From the NCBI RefSeq assembly GCF_042653205.1, contig NZ_JBHSHY010000024.1:1-64000 (forward strand): a stretch of DNA of 64,000 nucleotides, given 5' to 3'. Positions within the stretch are counted from its first letter, which is position 1. The number at the start of each line of letters is the position of its first letter. The position numbers were made by a program, and so were the translations under genes. The notes beneath the pieces are model-generated. The model searched no databases. It was given only the letters and a program-made list of their open reading frames with translations, and was not told the origin of the DNA. The stretch comes from Paenibacillus_Z sp042653205 (GTDB lineage Bacteria; Bacillota; Bacilli; Paenibacillales; Paenibacillaceae). This document shows positions 8,896 through 16,804 of the stretch, piece after piece.

Positions 8896-9706
8896 TTTCT
8901 CGCTTCCTTTCCGGTTGGCGCTCGGCCGGCACGGCTTCCGGCAGCAGCAGCAGCTGCGGCACGCCGGTCTCCGGATGCGGCAACACGACTGTCCGCGCGC
9001 CGAACACCCGCGCGATCAGCTCCGGCCGGACGACCTCCGACGGCGGGCCGAACGCCTCGATTTTCCCTTCGCGCAGCACGAGCAGCGCGTCGCAATAATG
9101 CGAGGCCAGGTTCAGGTCGTGCAGCACGGCCACGACGGTGAGGCGCCGCTCGGCCTGCCACCGCTTGACCGCATCGAGCAGCTGCACCTGATAGCCGATA
9201 TCCAAGTACGTCGTCGGCTCGTCGAGCAGCAGCAGCTCCGGCTCCTGCGCCATCGCTTTCGCTAGGGCGACGCGTTGCCGTTCGCCTCCGCTCAGGACGT
9301 CGATTCGCCGGTCCCGCAGGTCGGCGAGCCCGAGCTCCCGCAGCACGCGCTCCACGGCGCGCTCGCCGTCCGCTCCTTCTTCGCCGAGCCAATTCTGATA
9401 CGGAAACCGCCCCATCGCGACCGTTTCCCGCACCGTGAAGCCGACCGCGGGCAGTCCGCCCTGCTGCAGCACGGCGATGCGCTTCGCGAGGTCCTTGCGC
9501 TTGTAGACCGAGACCGCCTGGCCCTCCAGCAGCACCTCGCCCGCGGTCGGCCGTTCCGTGCCGGCGAGCAGCCGCAGCAGCGTCGATTTGCCGACGCCGT
9601 TCGGCCCGATGATGCCGTACATCGCCCCTTGCTTGAAATCAACATCAATGCCGTTCAGCACCTGCCTGCCGCCCAGTACCATGGAGAGTCCTCTAGCTTC
9701 GATCAT
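8879..9706 (-). CDS. btuD: Corrinoid ABC transporter, ATP-binding protein
   Basis: ATPase of a FecCD/BtuC-type importer. 275 residues from ATG 9706 (MIEARGLSMV). Walker A GPNGVGKST is at 34-42, signature LSGGE at 138-142 and Walker B with LLLLDEPTTYLD near 158-169. The ATG overlaps the btuC stop by 4 nt. The family also includes siderophore and heme importers; placement directly behind a B12 riboswitch and before cobT makes corrinoid the likely substrate. The frame stays open far upstream inside btuC but shows no homology there. Confidence 0.93.
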   Translation of the reverse strand: MIEARGLSMVLGGRQVLNGIDVDFKQGAMYGIIGPNGVGKSTLLRLLAGTERPTAGEVLLEGQAVSVYKRKDLAKRIAVLQQGGLPAVGFTVRETVAMGRFPYQNWLGEEGADGERAVERVLRELGLADLRDRRIDVLSGGERQRVALAKAMAQEPELLLLDEPTTYLDIGYQVQLLDAVKRWQAERRLTVVAVLHDLNLASHYCDALLVLREGKIEAFGPPSEVVRPELIARVFGARTVVLPHPETGVPQLLLLPEAVPAERQPERKRENGGAI

Positions 9707-10743
9707 GCCGAGCCGCCCCCTTGCACCACTTTGCGCCGATAGAGCAGGTAGGCGAAGAACGGCGCTCCGATGATCGCCGTCACGATGCCGAGCGAGATTT
9801 CCTTCGGGCTCAGCGCCGTCCTGGCGAGCGTATCCGCCCATACGAGATAGAAGGCGCCGCCGAGCGCAGACAGCGGTACTATGATCCGGTAGTCCGGCCC
9901 GACGAGCAGGCGGATCAGATGCGGCACGACGAGGCCGACGAATCCGACGACGCCGGCGACCGACACCGCGACCGCGGTCAGCAGCGTGGAGACGACCAGG
10001 ACGATCAGCTTCGTGCGCTCGACGTTGACGCCCAGATGCGCCGCGTGCCTCTCGCCGAACGCGAAGAGGTTCAGGTGCTGCGCGTACCGGATCATGACCG
10101 GCAGCCCGACGAGCAAGAACGGCGCGATCAGCTTCGCGTGCGCCCAGCTCCGCGCGCTCAAGCTGCCGAGGAGCCAGAACATGGCCTCGTTCACGACGTT
10201 TTGCGACAGCGTGACCAGGAAGGAGACGACCGCGCCCAGGAACGCTTGAATGACGACGCCGGACAATATCAGCGTCTCGACGTTCATTGCCCCCCGCGCG
10301 CGGGCCAGGCCGAACACGGCGAGCAGCGTCGCTATGCCCGTGACGAACGCTACGAGCGGCACGGTCCAGAGCCCCAGCACCGTCTGCAGGCCGAACACGA
10401 TCATGCAGGCGGCGCCGACCGAGCAGCCCGACGCGACGCCGAGCGTGAACGGATCGGCGAGCGGATTGCGCAGCACCCCTTGAAAGCCCGCCCCGGCCAG
10501 CGCCAGGCACGCGCCGACAAGCATGCCGAGCACGACGCGCGACAGCCGCAGCTGCGTGACGATGGCGATGTCCGCCGCGTCCCACTTGCCGCCGGCATCC
10601 GGCATGCCGGGCAGCTGATGCACGAGGATGCCCCAGACGTCCTTCAGCGGAAGGCCGGAGGAGCCGATCGACAGGCTGACGACCACCGAAGCAAGCAGGA
10701 GGAGCATCGCTGCTCCCCCGTATAGGCCTAGTTTCGTCCGCAT
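9703..10743 (-). CDS. btuC: Corrinoid ABC transporter, FecCD-family permease
   Basis: Inner-membrane channel subunit, 346 residues, with about ten hydrophobic segments and the family stretches GACLALAGAGFQGVLRNPLADPF (near residue 75) and GVVGFVGLVVPHLIRL. It begins 1 bp after btuF and overlaps btuD by 4 nt. It works with the lipoprotein BtuF and the ATPase BtuD; substrate assignment rests on the riboswitch and the neighbouring cobalamin genes. Confidence 0.94.
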   Translation of the reverse strand: MRTKLGLYGGAAMLLLLASVVVSLSIGSSGLPLKDVWGILVHQLPGMPDAGGKWDAADIAIVTQLRLSRVVLGMLVGACLALAGAGFQGVLRNPLADPFTLGVASGCSVGAACMIVFGLQTVLGLWTVPLVAFVTGIATLLAVFGLARARGAMNVETLILSGVVIQAFLGAVVSFLVTLSQNVVNEAMFWLLGSLSARSWAHAKLIAPFLLVGLPVMIRYAQHLNLFAFGERHAAHLGVNVERTKLIVLVVSTLLTAVAVSVAGVVGFVGLVVPHLIRLLVGPDYRIIVPLSALGGAFYLVWADTLARTALSPKEISLGIVTAIIGAPFFAYLLYRRKVVQGGGSA

Positions 10744-10744
10744 G

Positions 10745-11806
10745 TTAGTGGAACAGGTCCGGATGCAGCTTCTTCGCCACGTCCAGCAGGCCGTCCGCGA
10801 GGCGCGGACCGACGCGCGTCAGCGGGTCCTGGTCGACTTCGAAGATCTTGTTGTTTTTCACGGCATTCACCGCCTCCCAGCCCGGACGGGACTCGATCGC
10901 CGCCAGAATCGGATTTTTCTCGCCTTCCTTCACGGTCATCGACGCGTAGACGATGTCGTCCGGATTCGCCTTGACGACGGCCTCCGGGTCGATCTCGTAC
11001 CAGCCGGATCCCGTGGCGACGTTCGTGCCGCCTGCCAGCGCGATGAGCTCGTCCAGAAACTCGCCCTTGCCGACCGTCCATCCCGGGGCAAACTCGAGGT
11101 ACACGTTCGGCTTCGGCGCGTCCTTGACCACCTCCGTCACCTGCCGGCGCACCTGCTCCATATGGCCGGCCACCGCCGCCGCTTCCTTCGGTTTGTCCAG
11201 CACGGCGCCGATCTGCTTGATTTTGTCGATGACCGCGTCATACGTCTTCGGATCCGACGCGTACACCGGCAGCTTCAGCGAACGGAGCTTGTCGACGACG
11301 GCCTGGCTCAAGCTGTACGAAGCCAAGATGAGATCGGGCTTCAGCGAGACGATCTTCTCGATATCGGCGTTCATGTCGCCGATCTTCGGCTTATCCGCCG
11401 CTTCCTTCGGATAGTTGGAGTAGTTGTCGACGGCGGCGACGGCATCCCCTGCCCCAAGCGCGTAGACGATCTCCGTCTCGCTCGGCACGAGCGTCACGAT
11501 CCGCTGCGGCGCCGCGTCGAACGTCAGCTCGGTGCCCGTCGCGTCCTTGACCGTGAGCGGATAGACGGTCGGCGCATAGGCCTCGCCTCCTGCCGCGTTC
11601 TGGTTCGCGGCCGGTTCCCCGGACGCGTTGGCGCCCCCGTTCGCGCTATTCGCCGCATCGTTCGCGGCCGCTTGATTCGACGTGCTGCCGCTGCCGTTCC
11701 CGTTATCGGCATTGTTCGCGCCGCATGCCGCCGCCAGCAGCAGCATCGCTGCCGTTAGCAGCAACAGCGCCGCCTTGCGGATCGTTTGGTTCTTTACTCT
11801 GTTCAT
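10745..11806 (-). CDS. btuF: Corrinoid-binding lipoprotein of ABC transporter
   Basis: Extracellular solute-binding lipoprotein of the class III periplasmic-binding fold. I chose ATG 11806 (MNRVKNQTIR), with GGGAG upstream; an in-frame TTG at 11878 would lie inside the terminator. A signal peptide runs to the lipobox LLAAAC with Cys28 as the lipidated residue, followed by a low-complexity N/G/A/S linker of about 60 residues. The domain shows RIVTLVPSETEIVYALGAGDAVAAV. First gene of the operon after the riboswitch and terminator. Confidence 0.92.
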   Translation of the reverse strand: MNRVKNQTIRKAALLLLTAAMLLLAAACGANNADNGNGSGSTSNQAAANDAANSANGGANASGEPAANQNAAGGEAYAPTVYPLTVKDATGTELTFDAAPQRIVTLVPSETEIVYALGAGDAVAAVDNYSNYPKEAADKPKIGDMNADIEKIVSLKPDLILASYSLSQAVVDKLRSLKLPVYASDPKTYDAVIDKIKQIGAVLDKPKEAAAVAGHMEQVRRQVTEVVKDAPKPNVYLEFAPGWTVGKGEFLDELIALAGGTNVATGSGWYEIDPEAVVKANPDDIVYASMTVKEGEKNPILAAIESRPGWEAVNAVKNNKIFEVDQDPLTRVGPRLADGLLDVAKKLHPDLFH

Positions 11807-11876
11807 TGCTCTCTCTCCCGTTCGGATCATTCTGCGTACCGTTATTCGTTTCCCCGCGGTGCCGCCCATGCGCAAC

Positions 11877-11912
11877 AAAAAAAGCGTCTCCGACTAATGT
11901 GTCAGAAACGCT
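11877..11912 (-). terminator. Terminator in B12 leader (riboswitch expression platform)
   Basis: Minus strand: a 12-bp stem (AGCGTTTCTGAC / GTCGGAGACGCT with two G-U pairs), loop ACATTA, then seven U. It lies between the riboswitch aptamer and btuF, as expected for transcriptional control by B12. Confidence 0.85.
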
Positions 11913-11971
11913 CCTGTTCCCATGAACGGCAGCAGCTGGCCTGTTTCGCCAAGTTGGCCAAACAACATCAT
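11894..11971 (-). CDS. Possible 25-codon leader ORF in the B12 leader RNA
   Basis: A short reading frame (MMLFGQLGETGQLLPFMGTG...LTH) lies between the aptamer and the terminator, and its TAG stop falls in the terminator loop. GGGGAGGTG (11996-12004) is 24 nt upstream of the first ATG, but a 7-bp hairpin (TCGGCGC/GCGCCGA, 11973-11988) sits between them. If folded, it would shorten the effective spacing to about 8 nt. A ribosome finishing this ORF would open the terminator stem. This is an inference from layout only. Confidence 0.3.
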   Translation of the reverse strand: MMLFGQLGETGQLLPFMGTGAFLTH

Positions 11972-12025
11972 TTCGGCGCCAGCGCCGATTTCTAACACCT
12001 CCCCAAGTCCGCGTAGGGTGCGTTA

Positions 12026-12215
12026 CTTCGCTGCAGGCAGGTCTCCTGACTCGGAGCTTGGGCACGACCGGTCTTCCCGGATGCGGGTGCGCATCCAGTG
12101 ACGTGTCGGTCAAGCCTTGCCGCGGCCGGGGTTCGGCCGAGGCGCTCCTTACAGTGGCGGGTCCGTGCCGGCTTCTCACCGGTCTTCCCTATTAAGCCGA
12201 ACCTCGCTTGACTCG
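12026..12215 (-). promoter_or_regulatory. Cobalamin riboswitch
   Basis: On the minus strand the conserved elements occur in order: GACCGGTGAGAAGCCGG, the B12 box GCCACTGTAAGG, a central arm, GGGAAGACCGG and the 3' core GAGTCAGGAGACCTGCC. This is a textbook adenosylcobalamin aptamer, followed about 115 nt later by an intrinsic terminator. It should switch off the btuFCD-cob operon when cobalamin is plentiful. Limits are approximate. Confidence 0.95.
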
Positions 12216-12261
12216 CGATCGTCCGGCACCATGCAGCTCGCCTATGCAATTGTTCTGAGCT

Positions 12262-12291
12262 ACTATACCACTCTCCGCGAAGCATTGTCTA
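12262..12291 (-). promoter_or_regulatory. Promoter of the cobalamin operon
   Basis: Minus strand TAGACA, 18 bp, TATAGT (each one mismatch from consensus). The start would fall near 12254, about 40 nt before the aptamer. Confidence 0.65.
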
Positions 12292-12318
12292 CCCGAATCG
12301 CCGCCGAACGGGGTTCTT

Positions 12319-12347
12319 TTGAACGAGTCGTGGCGCATAACTATGAT
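12319..12347 (+). promoter_or_regulatory. Plus-strand promoter before small ORF
   Basis: TTGAAC, 17 bp, TATGAT on the plus strand, diverging from the B12 promoter. Transcription would start near 12354, about 40 nt before the ATG at 12393. Confidence 0.45.
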
Positions 12348-12392
12348 TTCATCGCATCATGAGTTCATTACCGTCCATTGGGAGGTCTTCCC

Positions 12393-12599
12393 ATGCCCAA
12401 CCGGAAAGAACGACGCGCCGCCCGCGGACTTGCCGCGCTGTACGCGGCCGCGGCCGTGCTCGCCGTCGCGAGCGCGAACAGCCACGGCGGCCGCCGCGGC
12501 GGCCGGGCGAACGCGCTTACGCCGGATGACGCCGAGTCAGCCCGCGGCTCATCTGGCCGTTCAGACGCAGCGCGTTGCCCACGACCGATACAGAGCTGA
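12393..12599 (+). CDS. Possible small membrane or secreted protein (68 aa)
   Basis: Not a family I recognise. The ORF starts MPNRKERRAARGLAALY: a basic N-terminus, a hydrophobic stretch at about 12-28, then ASANS, which looks like a signal peptidase site, and an arginine/glycine-rich tail. Support comes from context: a plus-strand promoter at 12319-12347 and a GGGAGG ribosome binding site 7 nt upstream of the ATG. Against it, the last 83 bp overlap the 3' end of copA on the other strand, so part of the frame is constrained by copA, and the second half is low in complexity. Confidence 0.4.
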   Translation: MPNRKERRAARGLAALYAAAAVLAVASANSHGGRRGGRANALTPDDAESARGSSGRSDAARCPRPIQS

Positions 12600-14724
12600 G
12601 CGCCATCGCCGTGCCCGCCATCCAAGGTTCGATGCCGCCGACGGCTGCGAACGGAATGACGACGGCGTTATATAGAAACGCGAATCCGAGATTTTGCCGG
12701 ATGTTGCGCACGGTCAGCCGGCTGATCAGCAGCGCTTCGGAGATGCCCGTCAGGCGGGAACGCAGCAGCGTCATGTCCCCCGCGTCGAGCGCCGCTTCCG
12801 TGCCGCTGCCCATGGCGATGCCGACGTCCGCCGCCGCCAGGGCGGGCGCGTCGTTCCAGCCGTCGCCGGCCATCGCTACGACGAAGCCGTCGCCCTGCAG
12901 CTCGCGGATCAGCTCCGCCTTCTGCTCCGGGAGCAGCGAAGCCCGAACGTCGCGAATGCCCGTCATCCCCGCCGCTTTGCCCGCCGCCGCGGGATGATCC
13001 CCCGTCGCGAGCAGGACGCGGATGCCCTGCCGCTGCAGATCGTCCACCGCATCCCGGGACGTGCGCTTCACGGCGTCGGCAAGCGCGAACGCGCCGGCGC
13101 ACGCGCCGTCCACGAACGCGTAGACGACCGTCTCGCCGCCCGCCTCCCGCTCGACGGCGAAGCTGTGCAGCGACCGGTGAATCGTCCATGACCGGCCGGC
13201 GGCGAAGCCGGCGTTGCCGACGGCGACCGAACGCCCCTCCACGGTCGCCTCGATCCCCTTGCCGGGGTAAGCCGCGTACGCGGATGACGCCGGCACGACC
13301 AAGCCCGCGCGCCGGGCCGACTCCCGGAGCGCGTCCGCGAACGGATGCCGCGACCGCTCCTCCGCGGCCGCCGCCAGGCGAAGCAGCGAAGACGGGGCGC
13401 CGTTCAGCGCGCTGATGCCCGTTATCGTCGGCTTCCCTTCCGTCAACGTGCCCGTCTTGTCGAGCACGATCGCGTTCAGCTGCGCCAGCCGTTCCAGCGC
13501 GCCCGCTTCCTTCAGCACGATCCCTCTGCGCGCGAGCTTGCCCGTCGCCAGCACGAGCGAGATCGGCGCGGCGAGGCCGAGCGCGCACGGACAAGCCGCG
13601 AGCAGGACGGCGAGCGCGTGGATCGAGGCGGCCTTCCAGTTGCCCGGATCGAGCAGCAGCAGCCACAACGCCAGCGTCCCGAGCGACAAGATCATCATGA
13701 CGGGGACGAACACGGCCGCCAGCCGGTCGACTCTCCGCCCGATCGACGACTTCGTCGCCTGCGCCTGCCGCGTGATCGCCGCAATGCGGCTCAGCATCGT
13801 TTCCCGTCCCGCCGCCAGCACCTGCATCCGCAGCATCTGCCCCCGGACGGTCGTTCCGGCATATACGCGGTCGCCCGCTTCCCGCTTGACCAGCCCGCTC
13901 TCGCCCGTCAGGAACGACTCGTCCAGCGTCGTCTCCCCTTCAGCGACGACCCCGTCCGCCGGCACGCGTTCGTTCGGCTCGACGAGCAGCCGGTCCCCGG
14001 CGCGAATCCGGTCGAGCGGAATCCGTTCGGGCTTGCCGCCGCGGAGGACGACGGCTTCCTTCGCCTGCAGGATCGCGTAGCCGTCCCCGTCCTTCATCGC
14101 CCGTTCCGCCGCGGCCGCCTCCAGCAGCTTCCCGCCGAGCACGGCGGTTATGACGACAGCCGACGTCTCGAAGTACAGCGCACCGCCCGTCATCATCGCG
14201 ATGTAGCTGTACACGTACGCGGCCGTCGTGCCGATCGCCACCAGCACGTCCATGTTTGCCGTCCGCTCCCGCAGCGCGTAATAAGCGCCGAAGTAGAACG
14301 GCATGCCGATAAAAAACTGAACGACCGATGCCAGCAGCAGCTGCAGAATCGGCTCTTCGATGAACGCCGGCACCGGGATGGCGCTTAGCGCGGGATAATG
14401 GTGGACCATCGTCCACAGCAGCGGCAGCGTGAGCGCACAGCCGGCGAACACGCGCAGCTTGAGCGCGTCGATCTCCGATCCACCTTCCTCCCGTCCATGC
14501 GGAAACGCCTGAAATCCGATCTGCCCGATTCGCTCCATAATGCCCGCGGGGGTCGCCGTGCCCGGGGCATACGTAATGTAAGCGGACTTAGCCGCATAGT
14601 GCACCGATACGCCGGATATGCCCGGCATCCGGCCGACCGCGCGTTCGATCCGGGTCGCGCACGCCGCGCAGCTCATGCCGTGAATGCGCAAATCCAGTAC
14701 TTCGTCCTCGTGCGGAGGCTGCAT
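12517..14724 (-). CDS. copA: Copper-translocating P1B-type ATPase
   Basis: Membrane pump that exports Cu(I). 735 residues from ATG 14724, which has AGGAGGG 6 nt upstream. One N-terminal heavy-metal domain with GMSCAAC (Cys19, Cys22), then membrane segments, the actuator motif TGES at 273-276, the transport motif CPC at 378-380, the phosphorylated Asp in DKTGT at 422-426, the SRHPF motif and GDGWNDAP in the P-domain. A single metal-binding domain instead of the two common in Bacillus CopA is a mild variation. An inverted repeat (14758-14772) lies in the leader. The 3' end overlaps a possible small gene on the plus strand. I see no copZ or csoR nearby. Confidence 0.93.
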   Translation of the reverse strand: MQPPHEDEVLDLRIHGMSCAACATRIERAVGRMPGISGVSVHYAAKSAYITYAPGTATPAGIMERIGQIGFQAFPHGREEGGSEIDALKLRVFAGCALTLPLLWTMVHHYPALSAIPVPAFIEEPILQLLLASVVQFFIGMPFYFGAYYALRERTANMDVLVAIGTTAAYVYSYIAMMTGGALYFETSAVVITAVLGGKLLEAAAAERAMKDGDGYAILQAKEAVVLRGGKPERIPLDRIRAGDRLLVEPNERVPADGVVAEGETTLDESFLTGESGLVKREAGDRVYAGTTVRGQMLRMQVLAAGRETMLSRIAAITRQAQATKSSIGRRVDRLAAVFVPVMMILSLGTLALWLLLLDPGNWKAASIHALAVLLAACPCALGLAAPISLVLATGKLARRGIVLKEAGALERLAQLNAIVLDKTGTLTEGKPTITGISALNGAPSSLLRLAAAAEERSRHPFADALRESARRAGLVVPASSAYAAYPGKGIEATVEGRSVAVGNAGFAAGRSWTIHRSLHSFAVEREAGGETVVYAFVDGACAGAFALADAVKRTSRDAVDDLQRQGIRVLLATGDHPAAAGKAAGMTGIRDVRASLLPEQKAELIRELQGDGFVVAMAGDGWNDAPALAAADVGIAMGSGTEAALDAGDMTLLRSRLTGISEALLISRLTVRNIRQNLGFAFLYNAVVIPFAAVGGIEPWMAGTAMALSSVSVVGNALRLNGQMSRGLTRRHPA

Positions 14725-14834
14725 GGCCGCCCTCCTTCGCCTTCTCGATTGAACGTCGGCTGCATGGCAGCCGCGAGACAACCCAAGCTGTCCTACTCTT
14801 CACTATATGGCGGCGGAGGATGACGCATGATCAT

Positions 14835-14870
14835 AAAAAAAAGCACCTTCGCATCGAAATGCGAAAGTGC
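14835..14870 (-). terminator. Terminator after rhodanese gene
   Basis: Minus strand: 12-bp stem GCACTTTCGCAT/ATGCGAAGGTGC with a TTCG loop and one G-U pair, then eight U. It separates the rhodanese gene from copA. Confidence 0.9.
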
Positions 14871-14889
14871 CGTTTTGCAGCGGCTGCCG

Positions 14890-15198
14890 TTATTCGCCCG
14901 TGACGACCTCGCCCGGCCAGCTGAGCATGCCGCCGAGCACGTTTACGACCTCGTAGCCCTGGGCCTCTAAATAGTCGCACGCCCGGCTGCTGCGGTTGCC
15001 GCTTCTGCACATCAGGTACAGCGGTTCCTCGAAGCCGTTCAACTCGCCCAGCCGTTCCACGAATACGGACAGCGGCATGCTGACCGCTTCCTTGATGTGG
15101 CCGTCCGCCCATTCGTCCGGTTCCCGGACATCGATGAGGCTCAGCTTCTCGCCCGACCGAAGCCGGGTTTCCAATTCGCTTGCCGTAATTTCCTTCAT
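14890..15198 (-). CDS. Single-domain rhodanese-like protein
   Basis: 102-residue rhodanese domain, probably a cytoplasmic sulfurtransferase. DVREPDEWADGHI is at residues 23-35, and the active-site cysteine Cys64 is in the loop CRSGNRSS. It is a stand-alone gene with its own terminator; adjacency to copA does not prove a shared role. Physiological substrate unknown. Confidence 0.9.
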   Translation of the reverse strand: MKEITASELETRLRSGEKLSLIDVREPDEWADGHIKEAVSMPLSVFVERLGELNGFEEPLYLMCRSGNRSSRACDYLEAQGYEVVNVLGGMLSWPGEVVTGE

Positions 15199-15293
15199 CC
15201 TCTGTAACGCTCCTTCAAGCTTCAGGTTGCCGATCTTATATGCATTTTACCTTCTGTTTCCCGCCGATGTCCAGCCGCCGTCCGCACCAACGC

Positions 15294-15322
15294 AAAAAAG
15301 CATCCGCGTTCGCCGCGGATGC
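15294..15322 (-). terminator. Terminator after ybjQ-like gene
   Basis: Minus strand: 9-bp perfect stem GCATCCGCG/CGCGGATGC, loop GCGAA, then six U. Confidence 0.88.
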
Positions 15323-15344
15323 CGTCTTGCGTTGCAGGGACCGG

Positions 15345-15656
15345 TTAGATACGGACCGCCGTGCCGCTGATCGCAACCATCAGCATGCCATCGCGGATAA
15401 CCTCGTAATCAATGTCGATGCCGACGATCGCGTTCGCGCCCAGCCGGGACGCATTGCTCGACATTTCGTTGAACGCCACGTCGCGCGCTTCCTTCAGCTT
15501 CGTCTCGTACGCGCCGGAACGGCCGCCCACGATGTCGGTGATCGAGGCGAACAAGTCGCGCACGATGTTCGCGCCCATGATCGCTTCCCCGGTTACGACG
15601 CCCAGGTATTGTTGAATCGGGTTGCCTTCAATTGTCGGCGTTGTCGAAAAAATCAT
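15345..15656 (-). CDS. YbjQ/UPF0145 family protein (DUF74)
   Basis: 103 residues. The family signature is clear: TTPTIEGNPIQQYLGVVTGEAIMGANIVRDL and the C-terminal LGANAIVGIDIDYE. Proteins of this family form homopentamers in known structures; function is not established (the annotation heavy-metal binding is weakly supported). The start at 15656 (MIFSTTP) has GGGAGGG 7 nt upstream; an in-frame upstream start at 15704 lacks such a site. Confidence 0.92.
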   Translation of the reverse strand: MIFSTTPTIEGNPIQQYLGVVTGEAIMGANIVRDLFASITDIVGGRSGAYETKLKEARDVAFNEMSSNASRLGANAIVGIDIDYEVIRDGMLMVAISGTAVRI

Positions 15657-15802
15657 CGAAATCCCTCCCAATCGGTATACGACAGATACGTCCCGTCTTG
15701 CCAAAACGTTTCAATTTCCGCCGCGGTTCATGGCTGCTTCCCGCGTTGCTCCGTCTTGCGAATGGTAGAATGACCCGTTTCGTACGGCATTATGCACGCT
15801 CG

Positions 15803-16801
15803 TTACGCGGAACTCGACCGCCCTTTGAATGGCCGCCTTCGCTTCACGGCCGTTATCCGGCAGCCGAGCAGCACCAGCGCGGACCAGAAGATTAAGTAGC
15901 CGTTCCACAACGTCTGGAAATCCCCGCGGAAGTTGGCGTACGGGCGGTTCAGCCGAAACGGTGTCCAAACGTACTCGGTGATCCGGAAGGCGGCGATGGC
16001 CAGCAGCAGCAGGCCGACGGCGGCAAACGCGCCCGCAAGCCGGCGGTTCTTCGCCGCCCGGTAAAACAGCGACGCGACGAACAAGCCGAATATCGCCGCG
16101 GACAGCGGCGCCACGATCAGCGCGCTGACGAGCCGGTTATGCTCGCCTGTGACGGCGATCTTCGCCGCGAACAGCAGCAGGCCGAACGCGGCGGCTATCG
16201 TCCACAGCAGCGCCTTCGTGCCGGGCGCGGCCGATGCCGGCCGCCGCCCGGTCTCGTCGAAGCCGCGCCGCCAGCGGATGTACCTCCGCAGCAGAATCAG
16301 TCCCGGGACGGCTGCCCCGATAAGCGAGAACAGGTATTGCAGCAGCTGATAGATCTCATAGCCGCCGATCTCGCCGCGCAGCGCCGGAAACCAGCTCACG
16401 AACAGGCCGCTGCCGTGCGTCCAGGCGTCCATGAAGAGATGCGTCAGGTAGCCGATGTACAAGGATGCGAGGAAAACCAGCCACGCGCGGGCGGAATTGA
16501 GCTTCCACGCATCCGAGCTCATGCTTGCGGCAAACCGGTCCAGACGGCCTGCCGACGGGAGAAAGCTCGGCAGCGCCGGCTTGATGACCGCATGGAACGC
16601 CGTCGCGGCCGCGATGCTGAGCGGCAGCCCCTGCACAACGAAGCCGCGGATCGTATGGCCGATTGTCTGATAGGATTGCAGCGCCATGAAATACTCCATA
16701 TCGGGAATCATGCTCCCGAGGATCAGACCGGTCACGCTCAGCTTCGGCGCGAGGCGGCGCAGCGGCATGGCGAACAAGGGATGCGAGAACGTGAACGGCA
16801 T
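15803..16801 (-). CDS. DUF4184 family membrane protein
   Basis: 332 residues starting MPFTFSHPLFAMPLRRLAPKLS, the typical opening of DUF4184, followed by GSMIPDMEYF and YIGYLTHLFMDAWTHGSG. The His/Asp pattern (H7, D34, and H/D in THLFMDAWTH) resembles membrane-bound metal-dependent hydrolases of the YdjM/YfhO-like group. The second half consists of hydrophobic segments. It begins 3 bp after sipS ends, so the two are probably co-transcribed. Substrate unknown. Confidence 0.85.
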   Translation of the reverse strand: MPFTFSHPLFAMPLRRLAPKLSVTGLILGSMIPDMEYFMALQSYQTIGHTIRGFVVQGLPLSIAAATAFHAVIKPALPSFLPSAGRLDRFAASMSSDAWKLNSARAWLVFLASLYIGYLTHLFMDAWTHGSGLFVSWFPALRGEIGGYEIYQLLQYLFSLIGAAVPGLILLRRYIRWRRGFDETGRRPASAAPGTKALLWTIAAAFGLLLFAAKIAVTGEHNRLVSALIVAPLSAAIFGLFVASLFYRAAKNRRLAGAFAAVGLLLLAIAAFRITEYVWTPFRLNRPYANFRGDFQTLWNGYLIFWSALVLLGCRITAVKRRRPFKGRSSSA

Positions 16802-16804
16802 TCG

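Noticed and set aside
9707..10585. Upstream in-frame extension of btuD
   Set aside because: Antisense-free but out-of-frame reading of btuC; BtuD homology starts at 9706.
12470..12516. Terminator after copA
   Set aside because: A GC-rich palindrome is present but no U-run follows.
14758..14772. Copper-responsive operator upstream of copA
   Set aside because: The inverted repeat GGCTGCATGGCAGCC does not match CsoR or CueR sites I know; left as a plain inverted repeat.
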